DNA of 64,000 nucleotides from Enterococcus lactis (GTDB lineage: Bacteria; Bacillota; Bacilli; Lactobacillales; Enterococcaceae): assembly GCF_015751045.1 (NCBI RefSeq), contig NZ_BNJW01000003.1, forward strand, positions 1 through 64,000. The letters run 5' to 3'. Positions 56,530-64,000 of this stretch are shown piece by piece (position 1 is the first letter of the stretch; each line of letters begins with the position of its first letter). Under the pieces are notes generated by a model. That model was not told the DNA's origin, searched no databases, and worked only from the letters and a program-made list of their open reading frames with translations. The position numbers and the translations under genes were made by a program.

Positions 56530-56690
56530 GTTAATTCCCTCCCTCCGAGCTTAAAAAGTAACCGTAATTGTTATTGAAATATATCTCAAAAAACAAGACT
56601 GTCCTGTAAATATTATATCTAATGCTGTTTTGACCGTCAAGGAAATCTTGCTTTTTTTTAAAATTATCAAATGTTATTTTATTTAAATCC

Positions 56691-57119
56691 TTATTGACAA
56701 TTTTCACATCTTCCGAAAATCTCGAATCTATGCCCTTCGATCGTACATCCACCGAGCTGTTCTTCGAAATAATTCATTGGACACATATGGATTTCTTTCG
56801 TTGTTCCGCACACCGTACAGATAAAGTGATGGTGATGGCCGATTTCCCCTTGACAGCAATGAAAACGAAACTTCATCTCTCCATTTAAATCGGTTTCTTC
56901 CAGTAAATCGATTTCTGCAAAATCATGGAGATTTCGATAAATCGTATCGTAACTTACTCCTTTGAATTCCTGATTCATATAGTCAAAAACTTCTTTAGCT
57001 GATACGTAGCGATTGCGCTTCACTAAATAAGTTAACAATGCTTCTCTTTTTTTAGTATATTTAAAACCGTTATTTTTCAATGTTTCTAGTGATTGTTCGA
57101 TCAATGTCTGTTTTTTCAT
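56691..57119 (-). CDS. zur: Fur-family zinc uptake repressor Zur
   Basis: A 142-residue metalloregulator. The winged helix carries SYDTIYRNL; the metal-binding half has HHHHFICTVCGTTKEIHMCPM and ends RFEIFGRCENCQ, giving two CxxC structural zinc motifs. These blocks match B. subtilis Zur better than Fur or PerR. A 15-base Zur-like box (57136-57150) lies just before the gene, suggesting autoregulation. Fur or PerR remains possible, at lower odds. Confidence 0.78.
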   Translation of the reverse strand: MKKQTLIEQSLETLKNNGFKYTKKREALLTYLVKRNRYVSAKEVFDYMNQEFKGVSYDTIYRNLHDFAEIDLLEETDLNGEMKFRFHCCQGEIGHHHHFICTVCGTTKEIHMCPMNYFEEQLGGCTIEGHRFEIFGRCENCQ

Positions 57120-57135
57120 GACTTATTCCTCCAAA

Positions 57136-57150
57136 TCAAAATGATTACGA
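57136..57150. promoter_or_regulatory. probable Zur box between zur and the PPDK regulator
   Basis: TCAAAATGATTACGA matches the Bacillus-type Zur consensus TCGTAATnATTACGA at 12 of 14 fixed positions; the right half is exact. It overlaps the zur promoter region and is upstream of the divergent gene's TATAAT (57172-57177). Confidence 0.65.
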
Positions 57151-57210
57151 AGTACACATTCTAGAGTATGGTATAATAAACATAAAAAAAATGCAAGTGA
57201 GGTTTTATCC

Positions 57211-58071
57211 ATGTCTTCCGATTCTACAGAAATCGTTACTTTTTTTGTCATCTCCGACTCTGCTGGAGAAACTGCGACAAAATTAGCGCAAGCCACTATG
57301 GCCCAATATCCTAGCGTTGAGTTCAATTTATTCCGCAGAACATTTGTGACAGATGAGAAAACATTGATGCAGGCACTGCAAGATGCACTAGAAGAAAAAG
57401 CTCTTGTCCTGCACACATTGATCAATCAAGAATTGATCGAGATGACGCGTTCTTTTTGTGAAGAACATCAATTATTTAGTTTTGATGTGATGACTCCGCC
57501 GATATCAGAAATCGAGCGCTTAACTGGTATCAAGCCCATTCGGCAACCTGGCGCCCTTCATTTATTGAATGAGAACTATTTCAAACGGATCAAAGCAATG
57601 GAATTTGCTGTAAAATACGATGACGGGAAAGATCCTCGTGGGTTTCTAGAAGCAGATGTCGTTTTGCTAGGCGTATCCCGAACTTCCAAAACGCCTTTGA
57701 GCTTGTTTTTAGCTAACAAAAATTTAAAAGTTGCCAATCTACCTTTGATCCCACAAGCACATATTCCCAAACAGCTTTGGGAGATCGATCCTAAAAAAAT
57801 CGTGGGACTGACGAATAACCCAGATATTTTAAACAATATCCGTAAAGAACGGATGCGCTCTTACGGATTAAATCCTGATACTGCTTATTCCGATATCGAA
57901 AAAATACGAGCTGAACTCGATTTTGCGAATGATCTTTATGAAAAATTGGGCTGCGTAGTAATCAATGTCGCTTCTTTATCTATTGAAGAAACAGCTTCGC
58001 TTATTTTGAATGCTTTAGACCTAGAAGACCATAGTTATTATGGAACTGAAACCACCGAAGAAACAGACTAA
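57211..58071 (+). CDS. pyruvate,phosphate dikinase / PEP synthase regulatory protein (DUF299)
   Basis: A 286-residue bifunctional kinase/pyrophosphorylase that switches off and on PPDK or PEP synthase by ADP-dependent threonine phosphorylation. P-loop-like LGVSRTSKTPLSLFLA near residue 150 and PLIPQAHIPKQLW are family marks. It is divergent from zur. No PPDK gene is in the window. The ATG has GTGAGG 7 bases upstream. Confidence 0.93.
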   Translation: MSSDSTEIVTFFVISDSAGETATKLAQATMAQYPSVEFNLFRRTFVTDEKTLMQALQDALEEKALVLHTLINQELIEMTRSFCEEHQLFSFDVMTPPISEIERLTGIKPIRQPGALHLLNENYFKRIKAMEFAVKYDDGKDPRGFLEADVVLLGVSRTSKTPLSLFLANKNLKVANLPLIPQAHIPKQLWEIDPKKIVGLTNNPDILNNIRKERMRSYGLNPDTAYSDIEKIRAELDFANDLYEKLGCVVINVASLSIEETASLILNALDLEDHSYYGTETTEETD

Positions 58072-58086
58072 CAATTTTTCTTTAAA

Positions 58087-58134
58087 AAAACTGGACTGTG
58101 TCAGCGAAGAAGATTCGTTGACACAGTCCAGTTT
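58087..58134. terminator. bidirectional terminator between the PPDK regulator and the CzrA-like gene
   Basis: AAACTGGACTGTGTCA pairs with TGACACAGTCCAGTTT around a 14-base loop, suited to two converging genes. Confidence 0.88.
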
Positions 58135-58154
58135 GTCTCTATTTGCACCTATCG

Positions 58155-58448
58155 TTATTGATGTTCCACATGTTTGAGTGTCTGGTTCAAAATATCCAGT
58201 ACGTGAGAATCATCAAGACTATACAAAATCGCTTTTCCCTCACGATGGGACTTGACGACATGGTTTTCTCTTAATAAACGCAGTTGATGCGATACAGCAG
58301 ATTGTTCCATTTCCACTGCTTGGGTGATTGCTGTCACATTTTGTTCCCCGTCTTTCAGATACAGCAGAATTTTGAGACGAGTGGGGTCACTCAACATTTT
58401 GAATAGTTGGCTGACTTTCTCTACTTTTGTTTTTTGCGTGTCTGGCAA
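58155..58448 (-). CDS. ArsR/SmtB-family metal sensor, CzrA-like
   Basis: A 97-residue winged-helix repressor. The recognition helix region reads EQSAVSHQLRLLRENHVV. The last helix has D80-x-H82 and H93-x2-H96, exactly the D/+2/+13/+16 spacing of the alpha-5 zinc/cobalt site in S. aureus CzrA. Cysteine ligands of the CadC/ArsR type are absent. The start is a TTG with GGAGG 8 bases upstream; the longer frame with an ATG would run through the pgcA terminator. No efflux gene is adjacent. Confidence 0.85.
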   Translation of the reverse strand: MPDTQKTKVEKVSQLFKMLSDPTRLKILLYLKDGEQNVTAITQAVEMEQSAVSHQLRLLRENHVVKSHREGKAILYSLDDSHVLDILNQTLKHVEHQ

Positions 58449-58469
58449 TCCATTCACCTCCAACTTGAA

Positions 58470-58507
58470 AAAAGACTGACTTCTAAAGTTTACCACTTTT
58501 TCCATCA
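58470..58507 (-). terminator. terminator of pgcA
   Basis: AGACTGA pairs with TCAGTCT, with an inner AAAGT/ACTTT stem, and six T follow on the minus strand. It separates pgcA from the CzrA-like gene. Confidence 0.65.
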
Positions 58508-58520
58508 GTCTCAAGTTTTT

Positions 58521-60248
58521 TTATTCTTCTGTCATCTTTTGGATAATCGCTTCATAAGCGGCTACTTTTTCAGCTGCGTCTTCTGAAGAGTTTCCTTTTA
58601 CACCGATATAAAACTTGATTTTCGGCTCAGTTCCTGAAGGACGGATAGCGATCCAGCCATTTTCTTCCAGCGTATACTTCAATACATCAGATGGCGGTGT
58701 CGTTAGTTTTTCTACATTTCCTTCACGGTTTGTTCTCGTCAACTCTTTGAAGTCTTCTGTTTGGATGACTTTTGCTCCGGCAAATTCTGTTGGTGCTTCT
58801 TCACGGAATTTTTCCATCAAAGCAGAGATTTTCGCAGAGCCTTCTTGTCCGCTCATTGTCACAGAAATCGTTTTTTCTGCGTAGTAGCCATAGGTTTCAA
58901 AAATCGTTTGCAAGCCGTCATACAACGTTTTGCCTTGTTTTTTATAGTAAGCTGCTACTTCTGCTAATAAGAGCAATGCTTGGATCGCGTCTTTGTCGCG
59001 AACGAAAGGTTTAACTAAATAACCGTAACTTTCTTCGAATCCGAACATAAAAGTATGGGAATGATCTTCTTCAAATTGTTGAATTTTTTCAGCAATGAAT
59101 TTGAATCCTGTCAATACATTGAACATGGTAGCCCCATAGTGTTCCGCAATTGCTGTAGGTAATTCGCTAGAAACGATCGATTTCAATACCGCTGCGTTTT
59201 CAGGTAAAGTGCCTCGCGATTGGTGTGCTTCCAAAATATATTGAGCAAACAGTGCTCCGATTTGGTTTCCGGTCAAAACTTCATAGGAGCCATTTGGCAA
59301 ACGAACGGCTGCACCTAAACGGTCTGCATCAGGATCTGTTGCAATCAGCAAATCAGCGCCTTCTTTCTCGCCAAGTCGTATCGCATACTCAAAAGCAGAG
59401 TGTTCTTCTGGATTTGGTGATTTGACTGTAGTGAAATCTGGGTCTGCGACAGCTTGTTCTGGAACTAGTACGAATTGTTCGAATCCAGCTTGTTTCAACG
59501 CACGTTCGCCCAACATTTTTCCTGTTCCGTGAAGTGGTGTGTACACAAGTTTCAAATCTTTCCCCATTGTTTCCACCAATTCATGATCAATCGTTACTGC
59601 TTTGATTTCTTCTAGATAAGCGGCATCCACTTCTTCTCCGATGATCGTGATCAATCCGCTATGTTCAGCTTCTTCGTCAGATAATACTTCAACTTTTAAC
59701 GGATTGCTGACTTCACGGACATATTTCGTCAATGCATCTGCGTCTGCAGGAGGCATTTGTCCCCCATCTTCTCCGTAGACTTTATATCCGTTGTAAGCTG
59801 CTGGATTGTGGGATGCGGTTACCATGATTCCCGCAAACGTCTTCAAATGACGGACTGCAAAAGAAAGCTCTGGTGTTGGACGTAGACTTTCGAATACATA
59901 AGATGGGATATTGTGATGTGCTAATGTTTTGGCTGCTTCCATGGCAAATTCTGGTGATTGATGGCGTGAGTCATAAGCGATAGCGACACCTCGGCGTTTT
60001 GTTTCTTCGCCTTGTGTATCCATGAAACGTGCAAGTCCTTCTGTTGCTTGTCTTACCGTATAGATGTTCATTCGATTGATCCCAGGCCCTAAGATTCCCC
60101 GCATGCCTGCAGTACCGAATTCCAACGGTGCATAAAAAGCATCTTCAAGTTTTTCAGGATCTTCACCCAGATCATTTAATTGTTTTTTTAAGTTTTCTTC
60201 TAAATTTTCTTCATGTACCCATTGTTCATACACTTGTTCCCAAGACAT
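58521..60248 (-). CDS. pgcA: phosphoglucomutase / phosphomannomutase
   Basis: A 575-residue alpha-D-phosphohexomutase interconverting glucose-1-P and glucose-6-P, feeding UDP-glucose and so capsule and teichoic acids. Active-site Ser in VTASHNPAAYNGYK, metal loop ATDPDADR, sugar loop GFEESYGYLV, phosphate loop RPSGTEPKIKFY. The ATG chosen has AGAGGTG 8 bases upstream; a longer frame adds 17 residues. Confidence 0.94.
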   Translation of the reverse strand: MSWEQVYEQWVHEENLEENLKKQLNDLGEDPEKLEDAFYAPLEFGTAGMRGILGPGINRMNIYTVRQATEGLARFMDTQGEETKRRGVAIAYDSRHQSPEFAMEAAKTLAHHNIPSYVFESLRPTPELSFAVRHLKTFAGIMVTASHNPAAYNGYKVYGEDGGQMPPADADALTKYVREVSNPLKVEVLSDEEAEHSGLITIIGEEVDAAYLEEIKAVTIDHELVETMGKDLKLVYTPLHGTGKMLGERALKQAGFEQFVLVPEQAVADPDFTTVKSPNPEEHSAFEYAIRLGEKEGADLLIATDPDADRLGAAVRLPNGSYEVLTGNQIGALFAQYILEAHQSRGTLPENAAVLKSIVSSELPTAIAEHYGATMFNVLTGFKFIAEKIQQFEEDHSHTFMFGFEESYGYLVKPFVRDKDAIQALLLLAEVAAYYKKQGKTLYDGLQTIFETYGYYAEKTISVTMSGQEGSAKISALMEKFREEAPTEFAGAKVIQTEDFKELTRTNREGNVEKLTTPPSDVLKYTLEENGWIAIRPSGTEPKIKFYIGVKGNSSEDAAEKVAAYEAIIQKMTEE

Positions 60249-60410
60249 GAAAATAACACCTCTTTCTGAAATATGGTTCTTAATAAGTATAGCATTCACT
60301 TATTAGATATGAAAGTACGAGGTCTAAAAAACGCTTAAATCAAGAAAGGATTCTTTTATCAAGCACGGTTGCAAGTATTCGCATAAATCGGATTCAGTAG
60401 ATTTCACGCG

Positions 60411-60461
60411 AAAAAAAAGAGTAAAAGAACAATTGAAACCGTTCTTCCACTCTTTTTAAAC
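60411..60461 (-). terminator. terminator of trxB
   Basis: AAAGAGTGGAAGAACGG pairs imperfectly with GTTCTTTTACTCTTT on the minus strand and is followed by a T-run. It directly abuts the trxB stop. Confidence 0.75.
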
Positions 60462-61388
60462 TTATGCAGTTGTTTCTTCTAAAGATTCCAAGTATTTATA
60501 CACTTGTTGTCCAGCGATCCCACCATCACCAACAGCAGTAGTGATTTGTCGCAAATCTTTTTCACGAACATCTCCGATGGCAAAAACGCCTGGTATATTC
60601 GTCTTCATTTCGTTGTCTGTTGGAATCCAGCCAGCTTCGTTCGTCAACCCTGCTTCTCTAAATGGTGCAGTTAATGGATCCAGTCCAACATAGATGAATA
60701 CTCCGTCTGCTGCCAAATCAAACTCATTGCCGGTTTTGACATTACGTGCTTTCACACCTGTCACTACCATTTCATTCCCAACGATTTCGTCAACGACTGT
60801 ATCCCACATAAAGGAAATTTTTTCATTCGCAAATGCACGGTCTTGGATGATCTTTTGTGCACGTAATTCATCTCTACGGTGGACGATGACTACTTCAGAA
60901 GCAAATTGTGTCAAATAGATGGCTTCTTCTACTGCTGAGTCTCCTCCTCCGATCACTACTAGACGTTTGTTACGGAAAAACGCACCATCACAAACTGCAC
61001 AGTAAGAAACGCCACGTCCAGCAAATTCTTCCTCGCCAGGTACGCCTAATTTACGGTGGATACAGCCTGTTGCGATAATGACTGTTTTTCCTTCGTAAGT
61101 TTTATCTTCACAAATAACTTCTTTGTGGCTGCCGTGATCCTTGATATCTTGCACGATTCCATAAGCATTTTCTGTCCCAAATCTTGAAACACCTTCATAC
61201 ATCTTATAAGCTAGATCAGGACCCATGATTGAATCGAAACCAGGATAGTTTTCGATTTCTGCCGTATTGTTCATTTGGCCGCCAGGGGCGCCTTGTTCGA
61301 TCATCAATACGGATAAGTTTGAACGTGAAGCATATAAAGCAGCAGTCATCCCAGCAGGACCTGCGCCAATAACGATTACATCATACAT
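60462..61388 (-). CDS. trxB: thioredoxin reductase
   Basis: A 308-residue NADPH-dependent flavoprotein that keeps thioredoxin reduced. FAD site GAGPAGMTAALYASR, redox pair C130-AV-C133-D, NADPH site GGGDSAVEEA, and C-terminal FAD motif FAIGDVREKDLRQI are all present. The ATG lies 12 bases after AGGAG. It is a single-gene unit between pgcA and the beta-glucosidase gene. Confidence 0.96.
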   Translation of the reverse strand: MYDVIVIGAGPAGMTAALYASRSNLSVLMIEQGAPGGQMNNTAEIENYPGFDSIMGPDLAYKMYEGVSRFGTENAYGIVQDIKDHGSHKEVICEDKTYEGKTVIIATGCIHRKLGVPGEEEFAGRGVSYCAVCDGAFFRNKRLVVIGGGDSAVEEAIYLTQFASEVVIVHRRDELRAQKIIQDRAFANEKISFMWDTVVDEIVGNEMVVTGVKARNVKTGNEFDLAADGVFIYVGLDPLTAPFREAGLTNEAGWIPTDNEMKTNIPGVFAIGDVREKDLRQITTAVGDGGIAGQQVYKYLESLEETTA

Positions 61389-61442
61389 ATGTAGATTCTC
61401 CTTTACTTAATCAAGTAAGCATACTTTACAGCCAATGCGAAA

Positions 61443-61520
61443 AAAAGTCTATTGTTCTGCTTGCGTTTCTCGAATAGCTTTATTATACTCGAAAAATCCG
61501 CTGAAAAACAATAGACTTTT
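61443..61520. repeat. 14-base inverted repeat flanking the trxB promoter region
   Basis: AAAAGTCTATTGTT (61443-61456) and its exact complement (61507-61520) enclose 50 bases that include TATAAT (61486-61491 on the minus strand). It may act as terminator for the GH1 gene (T-run on the minus strand) with the trxB promoter in its loop. Confidence 0.6.
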
Positions 61521-61532
61521 ACAAATCATTGA

Positions 61533-64000
<2,468 letters not shown>

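Overview
The window looks chromosomal and comes from a low-GC Gram-positive coccus of the Enterococcus faecium / E. hirae / E. durans group. Four things point there: a complete copYZAB copper operon of the E. hirae type, the Firmicute order dinG-tseB-aspB-asnS, the block phoH-pgpH-ybeY-dgkA-era-recO-glyQS, and an Enterococcus-like capsule locus. About 60 genes are seen, nearly all on the minus strand. No tRNA, rRNA, insertion sequence, prophage or CRISPR array was found.

Layout. 0.1-5.3 kb: copper operon copY-copZ-copA-copB with two cop boxes. 5.3-10.4 kb: a small P-loop kinase, an amino-acid permease, a Zn/Cd-type P1B ATPase under two ArsR/SmtB-type operators, and a YccF protein. 10.4-18.3 kb: GNAT and SGNH enzymes, an Fe-S-family gene broken by an in-frame amber codon, then asnS, aspB, tseB-like and dinG. 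18.4-21.2 kb: a cold-shock gene, a two-gene unit for small exported/membrane proteins, a BaeRF-family protein and a 40-residue membrane peptide. 21.2-29.7 kb: a D,D-carboxypeptidase, a YdcF protein, a fluoride-riboswitch-controlled CLC transporter, a FusB-type EF-G-binding protein behind a leader-peptide attenuator, an HD hydrolase, a TrmH-family methyltransferase, acylphosphatase and YidC. 29.7-44.3 kb: a 14-gene capsule operon. 44.3-53.6 kb: glyQS with a Gly T-box, then the recO-era-dgkA-ybeY-pgpH-phoH block. 53.9-58.1 kb: T-box-controlled brnQ, yqeY-like, rpsU, zur and the PPDK regulator. 58.1-64 kb: a CzrA-like sensor, pgcA, trxB, a GH1 phospho-beta-glucosidase and a GH4 enzyme cut by the window edge.

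How parts fit. Metal homeostasis recurs: copper export (copYZAB), Zn/Cd export with ArsR-type operators, a CzrA-like sensor 48 kb away that has the full alpha-5 metal-site pattern, and a Zur repressor with its own box. The capsule operon reads as assembly control (LCP, Wzz, tyrosine kinase, PHP phosphatase), then a UDP-bacillosamine-type primer set (dehydratase, acetyltransferase, aminotransferase, priming transferase), then an AT-rich serotype-specific core (two glycosyltransferases, Wzy, Wzx) and ugd. Much regulation is RNA-based: two T-boxes, one fluoride riboswitch and one leader-peptide attenuator.

The least explained structure is a family of about 110-150-base imperfect palindromes. They occur at four sites (six full units and one partial), always between a stop codon and that gene's intrinsic terminator, and always in the same orientation relative to transcription.
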